In this document: positions 26,270 to 34,423 of the stretch, piece by piece | Layout: each line of letters starts with the position of its first letter | How positions within the stretch are numbered: position 1 is the stretch's first letter | Source of the DNA: Prevotellaceae bacterium | GTDB lineage: Bacteria; Bacteroidota; Bacteroidia; Bacteroidales; UBA932 | DNA: 59,353 nucleotides | Assembly: GCA_031258195.1 (NCBI GenBank) | Contig: JAIRNF010000049.1 | Span: forward strand, 1 to 59,353 | Reading direction: 5' to 3' | Notes under the pieces: generated by a model | Told to the model about the DNA's origin: nothing | The model's input: only the letters and a program-made list of their open reading frames with translations | Database searches by the model: none | Made by a program: the position numbers and the translations under genes

Positions 26270-27631
26270 TCAAATTATTTTTCTTAATTCATTTGTGGTT
26301 CTTTTTATCTCATCGTCCGGCAGTTCGTAGTTGCTAAGTCTGCCTTCAAAGTATTGCTCGTAGGCGTAGAGGTCTATCATTCCATGTCCTGAAAGATTGA
26401 ATAAAATAGTTCTTGATTTACCCTCTTCTTTTGCCTGCTTTGCCTCGCGTATTGCCTGCGCTATGGTGTGTGTAGATTCGGGTGCCGGAACAATACCTTC
26501 TGTACGGGCAAAAAGCAATCCTGCCTCAAACGTCCCAAGCTGAGGGATAGAGACTGTATCAACTAATCCGTCTTTTACAAGCTGGCTTACAATAGACCCT
26601 GCTCCGTGATAACGTAAACTTTCTGCATGGATATCGGCAGGCTGAAAGTTGTGCCCCAGCGTGTACATGGGAAGTAGGGAAGTGAAGCCTATCGTATCCC
26701 CATAATCGTATTGAAATATACCGCGTGTGAGCTTAGGGCATGATGCCGGCTCTACTGCTATTACCTTGATATTTGTCCCTTCTGTCAGGTTTTTTTGATG
26801 AAAGGAAAGCTGATACCCGAAAAATTAGAACCACCGCCAAAGCAACCAATTTACTACATCAGGCATTTCGCCAGCCATCTCCATTTGTTTAATGGCTTCT
26901 TGCCCTATAATGGTTTGATGCAAAAGCACATGGTTAAGCACACTTCCTAACGAATACTTGGTGTAGGGGTCTTTTACAGCTACCTCTATTGCTTCTGATA
27001 TTGCAATGCCAAGGCTTCCGGAACAGTTAGGGTCTTTTGAAAGAATGTCTCGTCCTGACAGTGTTCTCATACTTGGGGCGGGAATTACCTCGGCTCCATA
27101 TACGTTCAGCATGGATTTGCGGTAAGGTTTCTGCTCGTAGCTTACTTTTACCATATACACCTCCAACTCCAGCCCGAAGCACTGAGTAGCAAGGCTTATG
27201 GCGCATCCCCATTGTCCTCCGCCTGTTTCAGTTGTAAGACGTTTAACTCCTTCTTTTGCGTTGTAGTATGCTTGCGGGATAGCAGAGTTTGGTTTATGCG
27301 ATCCAGTGGGGCTTGTACCTTCGTTCTTAAAGTAGATTTTTGCAGGAGTTTCAAGCGCTTTTTCAAGATTGTAGGCACGGACTAATGGTGTTGATCTCCA
27401 TATTTTATATAAATCCTGCACCTCTTCGGGAATGTCAATATAACGTTCCTGAGACATTTCCTGCTCAATAAGAGCCATCGGAAAGATAGCCGACAGGTCT
27501 TCTGCAGTAGCGGGTTGCAGTGTTTTCGGGTTAAGAGGTGGCAGCGGTTTGTTAGGCATATCTGCTACGATATTATACCGTTGTTGAGGCATTTCTTTTT
27601 CGCTCAGGATAAATTTTTTAAAGTTTTTCAT
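26270..27631 (-). pseudogene. trpB: Decayed TrpB2-type tryptophan synthase beta chain gene
   Basis: The intact gene would make a PLP enzyme converting indole and serine to tryptophan. From [20 protein letters not shown] the frame runs through the PLP-lysine motif [14 protein letters not shown] and TETGGGQWG to MPDVV. One frameshift at about 26855 moves the next piece, [17 protein letters not shown], into another frame, and a second shift in an A run at about 26800 moves LTEGTNIKVIAVEPASCPKLTRG and the C-terminal third (MYTLGHNFQPADIHAESLRYHGAG...) back. All family motifs survive, so decay is recent or one or both shifts are sequencing errors. The longer start at 27709 overlaps the upstream terminator and was rejected. 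A Trp leader and attenuator precede it. Confidence 0.85.
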
Positions 27632-27690
27632 GGTAATATTATTTAATTGATAATGTTTAAATATTGAGTTATTAGTTTTTCCCTGGTAAC

Positions 27691-27725
27691 AAAAAAGCCT
27701 GTTGTTCAACGAACAACAGGCTTTT
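27691..27725 (-). terminator. Attenuator terminator upstream of trpB2
   Basis: On the minus strand AAAAGCCTGTTGTTC and GAACAACAGGCTTTT pair perfectly around GTT and are followed by TT. It lies 60 nt before the trpB2 start and 25 nt after the leader-peptide stop. CGAACAA in the leader can instead pair with TTGTTCG of the left arm, giving an antiterminator. Confidence 0.85.
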
Positions 27726-27749
27726 AGCGGTTAATATATGCTTACATTA

Positions 27750-27839
27750 CTACATAGCACGCCACGGCTCATTGTTCGCTAAACAACGATGCCGCCACCA
27801 AAAATTAGTGTTAGAAAGTATACTATGCTGATATCTCAT
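27750..27839 (-). CDS. Trp leader peptide (29 residues, three Trp codons)
   Basis: An ORF on the minus strand from ATG at 27839-27837 to TAG at 27752-27750. It begins MRYQHSILSNTNFWWRHRCL and ends EPWRAM. The three Trp residues (14, 15 and 26) in 29 are far above chance. A Bacteroidetes promoter lies just upstream. A TTGTT-TAGC-GAACAA stem inside the ORF, an antiterminator option and the downstream terminator give the 1:2, 2:3, 3:4 pairing set of ribosome-mediated attenuation. Function as a sensor of charged tRNA-Trp is inferred. The gene it would control, trpB2, is frameshifted. Confidence 0.85.
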   Translation of the reverse strand: MRYQHSILSNTNFWWRHRCLANNEPWRAM

Positions 27840-27865
27840 TTCAGCAGCTCTTGCTTTATGTATAA

Positions 27866-27895
27866 CAAATATATTAAAATATTTTTGCTTACAAT
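27866..27895 (-). promoter_or_regulatory. Promoter of the trp leader
   Basis: On the minus strand ATTG at 27895-27892, an 18-nt spacer and TATATTTG at 27873-27866, about 27 nt before the leader-peptide ATG. Confidence 0.7.
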
Positions 27896-27913
27896 ATTAT
27901 GTCAGTAAAATAT

Positions 27914-29896
27914 TTAATGCATTGTAGTTGGTATATCTTTATTTACCGTAGAGTCAGGGGGATTAATTTTTACAATCGGCTCAAAGAGACGAGAGTCGTA
28001 GTTTCTTAGTTCTTCTAATCCTCTGCTAATTGTAAGAGCGAACTGCTCTATTTTTTCAGCTAAACCGTTAATAATATCGGAAGATTTACCATTGATATCA
28101 AAAATAAGGTAATCGCTTAGGTCATCAATATCTCTTTTTATTTCCAGCGTTTTACGGTTGAATAGCTGGTAGTGCGCATCCTCTTTATCGGGGTATAAAT
28201 TTTCTAAATTATCTGTTGCCATACGGATTTGCTCTGAGTAGAGCAGCAGCTTAGGCTCCGTTTGGCGAATAGTAGAATCTAGCTTATGTCGAGCTTGTGC
28301 TTTATAACGGATCTCCAACCTATCGCCATATTCTTTAACGGCTTTCAATGCCTCTTGCTTACATAGCACACAGTAGGTATTAGCCGCCTTCTCTCTCAGC
28401 TGCATAAGCGGTTCCGCCTTATCTGTAGTTGCGGGATATCCGGCTAGAGCCATAATATCGGCGTTAAAGTTCTGTCCGAGTAAGTTTACCTCTAAATCTT
28501 TTATCAACGTATTGATGTACTGCCCTTCTTTTGCTTTCTGGCGAAAATCAGCCGTAAGGTTGTCAATAAAACGTAGGTCGCTGAGTGCCTCTTCTTTTTC
28601 TTTTACGGCTTTAGGCATGCCATCCATGTTTAGTTTACGCATAGTTGCCACCATTTGCTTTGCCGCCCTCAGGTTGTGATCGCTTTCAAAGTAAAAAGAA
28701 GCGAAATCGACAATTGAAGCATATTCCGATTTGAATATATTTTGGAAAGAGGCGTTATCTTTATACTTAAACTGTATGCGTTGGTATTCGTCGAGTATAG
28801 AGTTGTAATGCTGAACAGTAGTTCCTAATGCATTCATTGCAGCATCAGCGTTGCCCATACGTGCATTTAGCGTATATAGCTCCAGCTTGCCTTTGAAGTT
28901 TGCAAATACAGTTAGAAAATCAATAAAGTCTTTCTCCTGCCTGTAAGTCTCTTCGCTGATTAACTTGTTTCGGTGGTTATTCTCGATATTTAGCTTACGT
29001 CTGTCAATGTTAGCGAATGTAATCTCATCGCCGCTTATGCTTTGCATACGATACAGCGATTTGTAGTTGGCTACAACAATTAGTGGATATAGCTGATATC
29101 CGATTAGCTTTTCGAACATCGGACGGGTTAGCTCTGTAGTGGTACAAGTATCCAAAAAACTTTTTAGGTTCTGATCGTTAAGACGGATAGGCGGACTATT
29201 CTGCGATACAAGGGCATATACTCTAAGGGAGTGTAAGCGGGTATCGAAGTTCTTTTGCTCGAAGAGGCGAATGGTGGAGCTGAATTTGTACTCTTTCTTT
29301 TTCGAATTTGATTCGATAAAGCTGCCAAGCTCTCCAACGAGGGATAGAACGGCGTTAGTAGGGTTTACAAGTTTTGCCAAACCTTGCAGCTGAGCGCCAA
29401 TAAAGCTAAGGATGTTATCTCTATCGTTTTGAGTAATAGCCTGGACATCAATTTTTGCATCAATTTTATCGCTGGCAGAGTATAGCGGTAAGTTGTCGAT
29501 AATACGAATGCTCTCGATATTATCACTTACATAGGTTTCATATTTGTTTTCTTTATCCTTATTAATACGGAAATTGTATAACGGATAAGTAATATTACTT
29601 TCTCCGAAAAATTTTACATTTATCAGCTGTGCTGTAATGTAAAGGTATTCTAAACGTTCTTCGGCAAGTCCTCTTTTTTTTCTTTTACCGTTAGTGGCGT
29701 TCAGATCGTTAATAACCTTATTGAACTTATTGCCGTTAAAGAGATATATATCTGTAGATAGGTACTGCCATTCGGCCGAAAATGCAAACTTGGTAGAATC
29801 GGAAAAGCATAGTCTGGTTTCAATGGTACGTTGACCATATAGTGCGTTAATGCTGAAAAGTAATGCAGCTATTAGAACTATCTTTTTCATAAGCAT
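27914..29896 (-). CDS. Large exported protein of unknown function
   Basis: A 660-residue protein that I do not recognise. MKKIVLIAALLFSINALYGQ is a signal peptide (the ATG two codons into the frame, 29890, is an equally good start). The first 250 residues look mixed alpha/beta (RLCFSDSTKFAFSAEWQYL, YETYVSDNIESIRIID). Residues about 320-640 are strongly helical and charged, with coiled-coil-like heptads (NFKGKLELYTLNARMGNADAAMNALG, LRFIDNLTADFRQKAKEG, KALKAVKEYGDRLEIRYKAQARHK-like stretches). The C-terminus is short and proline-rich. It has its own -7 box and is not clearly in an operon. A structural envelope role is a guess. Confidence 0.75.
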   Translation of the reverse strand: MLMKKIVLIAALLFSINALYGQRTIETRLCFSDSTKFAFSAEWQYLSTDIYLFNGNKFNKVINDLNATNGKRKKRGLAEERLEYLYITAQLINVKFFGESNITYPLYNFRINKDKENKYETYVSDNIESIRIIDNLPLYSASDKIDAKIDVQAITQNDRDNILSFIGAQLQGLAKLVNPTNAVLSLVGELGSFIESNSKKKEYKFSSTIRLFEQKNFDTRLHSLRVYALVSQNSPPIRLNDQNLKSFLDTCTTTELTRPMFEKLIGYQLYPLIVVANYKSLYRMQSISGDEITFANIDRRKLNIENNHRNKLISEETYRQEKDFIDFLTVFANFKGKLELYTLNARMGNADAAMNALGTTVQHYNSILDEYQRIQFKYKDNASFQNIFKSEYASIVDFASFYFESDHNLRAAKQMVATMRKLNMDGMPKAVKEKEEALSDLRFIDNLTADFRQKAKEGQYINTLIKDLEVNLLGQNFNADIMALAGYPATTDKAEPLMQLREKAANTYCVLCKQEALKAVKEYGDRLEIRYKAQARHKLDSTIRQTEPKLLLYSEQIRMATDNLENLYPDKEDAHYQLFNRKTLEIKRDIDDLSDYLIFDINGKSSDIINGLAEKIEQFALTISRGLEELRNYDSRLFEPIVKINPPDSTVNKDIPTTMH

Positions 29897-29912
29897 AAAT
29901 AAGTAGATAAGG

Positions 29913-29920
29913 CAAATATA
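29913..29920 (-). promoter_or_regulatory. Putative promoter of the 660-residue protein gene, -7 box TATATTTG
   Basis: A perfect TAnnTTTG box 17-24 nt upstream of the start codon. No -33 TTTG is visible. Confidence 0.6.
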
Positions 29921-29977
29921 CGCACTTTTATAGAAATGCGCTATTTGTATGGTTATGAGCCGCTTGCTGGTTTATCC

Positions 29978-30682
29978 TCAGGTTTGATTACCAATCCATA
30001 CTGTACAGCACGCTACAATGCCGGCTGTTTCTGTTCTTAACCTACTATTACCCAGCGAAATATTTTTAAATCCCACCTGCTTGGCAAGCTCAACTTCTTT
30101 GGGCGAGAAATCTCCTTCTGGACCGACTAAAATGATAATATCTTGTTGAGGTTTTATAGCATTTTTTAGTAGCTGCTTAGGCGTGTCGTAACAGTGGGCA
30201 ATCAGCTTTTCATTAGCCTGGGAAACTTTTATCACTTGCTCAAAAGTAGCTAGATTATTTACGCGGGGATAATACGCTTTGAGTGATTGTTTCATTGCTG
30301 CCTCTACAACTTTTTGCAGCCTTTCGAGCTTTATCACTTTTCGTTCTGAATGTTCGCAAAGTAATGGCGTTATCTCATCAATCCCGATTTCTGTAGCTTT
30401 TTCAAGAAACCATTCAAACCTATCAATGTTTTTGGTGGGGGCTATTGCAATGTGTAAACGGTAATCTCTTTTTCCGTAATCATATTGTTGTTCAATAATT
30501 TTTACAGTACATGATTTGGCTGAAATACTTGATATTTCAGTGGCGTAAAACCCTCCTTTGCCATCTACAAGATAGATAATATCGCCAATAGTAAGCCGTA
30601 GCACACGAATACTGTGTTTAGATTCTTCTTCGTTGAGCGTGTATTCTGGTGTAGTTATGTCGGGAGCGTAGAATAAATGCAT
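29978..30682 (-). CDS. rsmE: 16S rRNA (uracil(1498)-N3)-methyltransferase
   Basis: A SPOUT-fold methyltransferase of 234 residues that modifies U1498 of 16S rRNA with SAM. MHLFYAPDI opens the PUA-like N-terminal domain (SKHSIRVLRLTIGDIIYLVDGKGG). The knot domain shows IAIAPTKNIDRFEWFLEKATEIGIDEITPLLCEHSERK, the cofactor loop IILVGPEGDFSPKEVE, and ISLGNSRLRTETAGIVACC. The longer start at 30706 would lie upstream of the predicted transcription start (-7 box 30711-30704), so MHLFY at 30682 is preferred. It is divergent from yfcE. Confidence 0.94.
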   Translation of the reverse strand: MHLFYAPDITTPEYTLNEEESKHSIRVLRLTIGDIIYLVDGKGGFYATEISSISAKSCTVKIIEQQYDYGKRDYRLHIAIAPTKNIDRFEWFLEKATEIGIDEITPLLCEHSERKVIKLERLQKVVEAAMKQSLKAYYPRVNNLATFEQVIKVSQANEKLIAHCYDTPKQLLKNAIKPQQDIIILVGPEGDFSPKEVELAKQVGFKNISLGNSRLRTETAGIVACCTVWIGNQT

Positions 30683-30703
30683 TGTTAGTATATTCATTAC
30701 TAA

Positions 30704-30711
30704 CAAAGATA
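30704..30711 (-). promoter_or_regulatory. Putative rsmE promoter, -7 box TATCTTTG
   Basis: A perfect TAnnTTTG box 21 nt upstream of the rsmE ATG. A TGTTAGTA...TACTAACA hairpin (30683-30705) falls in the short leader. Confidence 0.6.
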
Positions 30712-30770
30712 AGCGCTTAATCTAAATATTAGGAGTTTATTGTAATTTAGTACATCTAAAATTATGGCAA

Positions 30771-31262
30771 ATGAAAGTAGGACTTCTCTCTGATACTCAT
30801 GGTTTTTTCGATGATAAGTTGATGCGTTTTTTTAACGATGTTGATGAGCTTTGGCATGCTGGCGACATCGGAAATATAGAAACGGCAGATAAAATCGCTG
30901 CTTTCAAGCCTTTGCGTTCCGTACATGGTAATATAGATGGTGCGAATGTGCGTATTGTATATCCGCGTATTCAAATATTTACTTGCGCAGGTATGAATGT
31001 ATTTATGGTACATATAGGCGGTTATCCGGGCAGATATGAGAATGGCATACTAAATGAGCTGAAAGAGGCTAAGCCACAGTTGTTTATTTCGGGACACTCC
31101 CATATCCTTAAAGTAATATACGACAAGAAAAACGACTGGTTGCATATGAACCCTGGTGCGGCAGGTATCAGCGGATTTCACCAGGTACGTACCGCTATTC
31201 GGTTCACTATCGAAAATGGAGAGATAAAAGATTTAGAAATAGGAGAGTGGAAGCGAAATTAG
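30771..31262 (+). CDS. YfcE/MJ0936-family metallophosphoesterase
   Basis: A compact 163-residue phosphoesterase with two metals. The motifs are GLLSDTHGF (D8, H10), LWHAGDIGN, VHGNIDG, MVHIGGYPG and the metal pair FISGHSHILKV, then MNPGAAGI. This is the YfcE-type family, which hydrolyses phosphodiesters in vitro; the natural substrate is not settled. It is divergent from rsmE and followed by a decayed DUF3795 gene. Confidence 0.92.
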   Translation: MKVGLLSDTHGFFDDKLMRFFNDVDELWHAGDIGNIETADKIAAFKPLRSVHGNIDGANVRIVYPRIQIFTCAGMNVFMVHIGGYPGRYENGILNELKEAKPQLFISGHSHILKVIYDKKNDWLHMNPGAAGISGFHQVRTAIRFTIENGEIKDLEIGEWKRN

Positions 31263-31289
31263 GTGGTTAAAAAGTTATTCCATAAAAAA

Positions 31290-31674
31290 ATAGTTGCTCC
31301 TTGCGGAATGAATTGCGAGTTTGCATGGTATATCTTCGCGAGAAGAAACCGTGTGATGTTGTTGGGGTGATGATAGCAAGAAGATGAAGAGTTGCACAAA
31401 TTGTAGCATTGAGAATTGCGAATATCTAGCAAAAACTAAATCGAAGCTATGCTATGAGCGTGTAATATTTCCCTGTACTCGTCTTAAGTAGTTAGATAAG
31501 CGATACCGTAAGAATTATAGCTTCAGTTTAGTTGAGAATTTGGAAAGGATTAAGTCCGAAGGCTTAATGAACTTTCTAAGAGAGGAAGAGGTAAAATGGA
31601 AATGCCCTAGCTGTGGTGCTATGCTTTCTATACATCAAATGTTATGTTTTAAATGCGAGTATTCTAGGGTATGA
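31290..31674 (+). pseudogene. Decayed DUF3795 family gene
   Basis: Cys-rich zinc-ribbon-like protein remnant. IVAPCGMNCEFAWYIFARRN is followed by a stop in that frame; the sequence then continues in another frame as MKSCTNCSIENCEYLAKTKSKLC, RVIFPCTRLK, an in-frame TAG, and LDKRYRKNYSFSLVENLERIKSEG, then WKCPSCGAMLSIHQMLCFKCEYSRV and TGA at 31672. The Cys spacing and the RYRKNYxxSLVENLExIK segment match DUF3795. One frameshift and one nonsense codon indicate a pseudogene. The original start is not clear. Confidence 0.72.
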
Positions 31675-31695
31675 CATAAAAGCTTAATTTTGATT

Positions 31696-31760
31696 GTCAT
31701 TTCGACAGAAGGGAGAAATCTGCTGGCTTTGAGCAGATTTCTCCCTTCTGTCGAAATGAC
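31696..31760. repeat. Palindromic intergenic repeat, perfect copy
   Basis: Two fully complementary 29-nt arms (31696-31724 and 31732-31760; core GTCATTTCGACAGAAGGGAG) around a 7-nt loop, between convergent coding regions. Confidence 0.9.
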
Positions 31761-31782
31761 GTTTATAGCTTAATGATTTTCT

Positions 31783-34410
31783 TTACTGTACCTTACTCAC
31801 TTCTTTAATAGCTGTATAGAAATTTAAAAATCTACGGAATCGATAACCAAACTTATAGCTAACTTTAACCTTAACTTCAAACTCTTTATAGAACGATTGT
31901 ACCAGCTTTTTTTCCTGCTCATTTAAAGGTTTTCCTGCATATTTCAGCCTAAGATATACAACCATGAATGAAGTAAAATCTGTACCATAAGTCGGATCTA
32001 CTTTTATCTTAGCAAACTCAAGAGGAGTGAGGTCGTCTCTAGTGCATCCCAGCTGATTTAGCAAGAACATAGCAGCTCTGTAGCTATAGAATGTTTTTGT
32101 TTCAAATGATTTTTTACCAAACGCCCTTGATTTATAGTGTCTAAATATTACGGTTGGCGTAGCAAGTAATGCCAATATTAGAGCAATAAAGGCAATAAGC
32201 AGTATCAATGCCATCGACTTTAACGATAGATGATAGCCAGGTTGTTGTTTATCTTGATGGAAGAAATCTTCCGGTTTTTTCTTCTCTTTGCCATCAATAT
32301 GCAGTTCATCTGTTGGGATAAGGTGTGGTAGCATACTTATCACTTCCATTGCTGATTGCTCTGGAGATGGAGGCAGTTCTGCGAGGGCTTCGGCAAATGA
32401 TATAGCCAATGCGCTGTCGCCTTTATTTACCTGTGAGAGTTTCAGCATGAGAGAGTCTTTTTCAATAGTGGCAACCCTCATATCGAGTAGTATAGGCTGG
32501 TCGTATTCATAGCTATACTCCCTGTCGTGATATATCATTCGCTTAAGGTTCAGCGATAGCTGCTTACGAATTGTATCAACTGCTGTAACCGTACCTTTTC
32601 CGGCAAAGTACGCTTTTTGAGGTTGGGTAGGAGGGGTGCCGTCTGCGGTGGGGGCTTCTTCCATATCCTCGTTGCCCATTGTAAAGTCAAAGTCTAGCCA
32701 ACCGTATTCGGGAAAATATACCTGAACCCATGCATGTGCCTGATCCTCGTAGAACCAATACCAACCCGGATTTTTCGAACTTCTGTCAACTGTAGCAAAA
32801 CCCACGGTTACGCGTGATGGAATGCCATTTGCACGCAGCAAAAATAGCGCTGCTCCGGCATAGTGTGCGCAGTAACCTGTATGGCTCTCGAACAAAAAAT
32901 AAGCCAGCTTAGACGCACTTGGAATTCCCGGTATTCCGGGATTCTCGGAATACTTAAACACCGCTTCGCCATAGTCGTCTTTCGCCATAAAGAAATCTCG
33001 AATAGCCAGCAGTTTGTCGGCTACTGTTTCTGAATACATCGTAATTTCTTTAGCAAGACTTAGTATGCTATCGAAGTACGATCCTGTGGGCATTTCGGTG
33101 TAGTAGTCGTAAAAATCTTTTGGAACAGCGGAATAGTCTCCAGCCATATCTAAGATATTGAATCGCCGCATTTGGAATCGCTGCATATTCAGGTCTCTCG
33201 ATGGATATACGAAATACGCGCTGTTCAGTTCGCTTACATATGATTGCGTACGGTATGCCGACGAAAATTCGCTTTTAAAATCTTTCTCTACAGATATTGG
33301 CTGGCAGAAAAATGCTGTAGTTGGCGATACAAACTCGTTGGGGGCAAGCTGTATTTTATAAACATCTGTCGTTACTACTTTTCTGAATTGATCGGACATT
33401 GCATTTACCAGCACCATAGAATCTGTCTCGGTAAAATAAAGGGGGATCTTTGACGGATCGGGTTTAAACAAGTCATCGTAAGGAACGATTGAGTCCCTCT
33501 CAAATGTTTCGGTAAAAGTATCAAATTTAGGAAGGTGGTTGGCTGTTAAATACAGCGGATTCGGGATAAGTTCGCCGTTTACTCCTTCTAGAAAGTTATC
33601 AATATAAGCAACCAGAACAGGTATTGGATCGCCTTTTCCGCTATTAAATGTTTCTCTTGGTTGCAATGATTCTTTTACATTGAAAGTGCTATCCTGATTC
33701 CTTGAGAGTAAGCTATCGTCAGATGATTTTCCGCTGTTGCCCCATTCTTTTTCCACTTCCCTGAAAGCGCCGGTTAACAATAGGCTAGAAAGACCTAGCA
33801 ATAAAACCATAATAGCAGAGAAAGCCACTAATCGTTTCAGAAAATATAGCCAGCTCCTTTTTCTGTTTTCTATATTACGTATGGCTTCTGCCATATAAAT
33901 TATATAAAAGGAGAATAAAAGAATTGGTGCGAACGACAGTAATATTTTCTCGAAGTTTATTTCTACTACTTTACTTACAAATGTAAGATTAACTAAAATG
34001 AGTAAGAACGACAATATTATGGGGAAGTAACGAAGCCGTGCGAATCCCCAGCCGCAAATCCATCCCAGAATAAATACGATATAAAACAGCTTAAACCGTA
34101 CTGATAAAAAGAATGAATCAAACTCGCCAATGGTAAAATTATCGAGTAGTAGGTGTATGATATATAGCAGCAGCAGTAGGATAAGCGTAATGGGTATAAA
34201 GCGCATTCTGCCGGAGAACAGGGCGCAGCTGCTTAAAATACCTAAGGCAAAGTATATGGTGTATCTTATATGCTGTGTTTGGAGTACGGCATAGTAAGCA
34301 TCTGCCGATTGTAGCATCAGCAGCATAAATGCAATGGTTGGCAGGCATAAGAATATCAAACGCCAGAGCATTCTTGAATATGATTTTGGTTGGTATGTTG
34401 TATTATCCAT
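31783..34410 (-). CDS. Membrane-anchored transglutaminase-like protein
   Basis: An 875-residue protein. The first about 230 residues contain several membrane helices (LIFLCLPTIAFMLLML, YTIYFALGILSSCALF, MRFIPITLILLLLLYIIHLLL, LVAFSAIMVLLLGLSSLLL). A large extracytoplasmic part follows, with a transglutaminase-like core HTGYCAHYAGAALFLLRANG, EDQAHAWVQVYFPEYGWLDFDFT giving Cys about 513, His about 559 and Asp about 572. A further helix (MALILLIAFIALILALLATP) precedes a C-terminal helical DUF4129-like tail. Such proteins usually pair with DUF58 and MoxR. Here DUF58 is 13 bp upstream, but moxR is elsewhere. Proteolytic or crosslinking activity is undecided. Confidence 0.9.
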   Translation of the reverse strand: MDNTTYQPKSYSRMLWRLIFLCLPTIAFMLLMLQSADAYYAVLQTQHIRYTIYFALGILSSCALFSGRMRFIPITLILLLLLYIIHLLLDNFTIGEFDSFFLSVRFKLFYIVFILGWICGWGFARLRYFPIILSFLLILVNLTFVSKVVEINFEKILLSFAPILLFSFYIIYMAEAIRNIENRKRSWLYFLKRLVAFSAIMVLLLGLSSLLLTGAFREVEKEWGNSGKSSDDSLLSRNQDSTFNVKESLQPRETFNSGKGDPIPVLVAYIDNFLEGVNGELIPNPLYLTANHLPKFDTFTETFERDSIVPYDDLFKPDPSKIPLYFTETDSMVLVNAMSDQFRKVVTTDVYKIQLAPNEFVSPTTAFFCQPISVEKDFKSEFSSAYRTQSYVSELNSAYFVYPSRDLNMQRFQMRRFNILDMAGDYSAVPKDFYDYYTEMPTGSYFDSILSLAKEITMYSETVADKLLAIRDFFMAKDDYGEAVFKYSENPGIPGIPSASKLAYFLFESHTGYCAHYAGAALFLLRANGIPSRVTVGFATVDRSSKNPGWYWFYEDQAHAWVQVYFPEYGWLDFDFTMGNEDMEEAPTADGTPPTQPQKAYFAGKGTVTAVDTIRKQLSLNLKRMIYHDREYSYEYDQPILLDMRVATIEKDSLMLKLSQVNKGDSALAISFAEALAELPPSPEQSAMEVISMLPHLIPTDELHIDGKEKKKPEDFFHQDKQQPGYHLSLKSMALILLIAFIALILALLATPTVIFRHYKSRAFGKKSFETKTFYSYRAAMFLLNQLGCTRDDLTPLEFAKIKVDPTYGTDFTSFMVVYLRLKYAGKPLNEQEKKLVQSFYKEFEVKVKVSYKFGYRFRRFLNFYTAIKEVSKVQ

Positions 34411-34423
34411 ACTACTAATTGCT

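Noticed and set aside
27632-27709. Longer start of TrpB2
   Set aside because: Overlaps the attenuator terminator. MKNFKKF is the family-like start.
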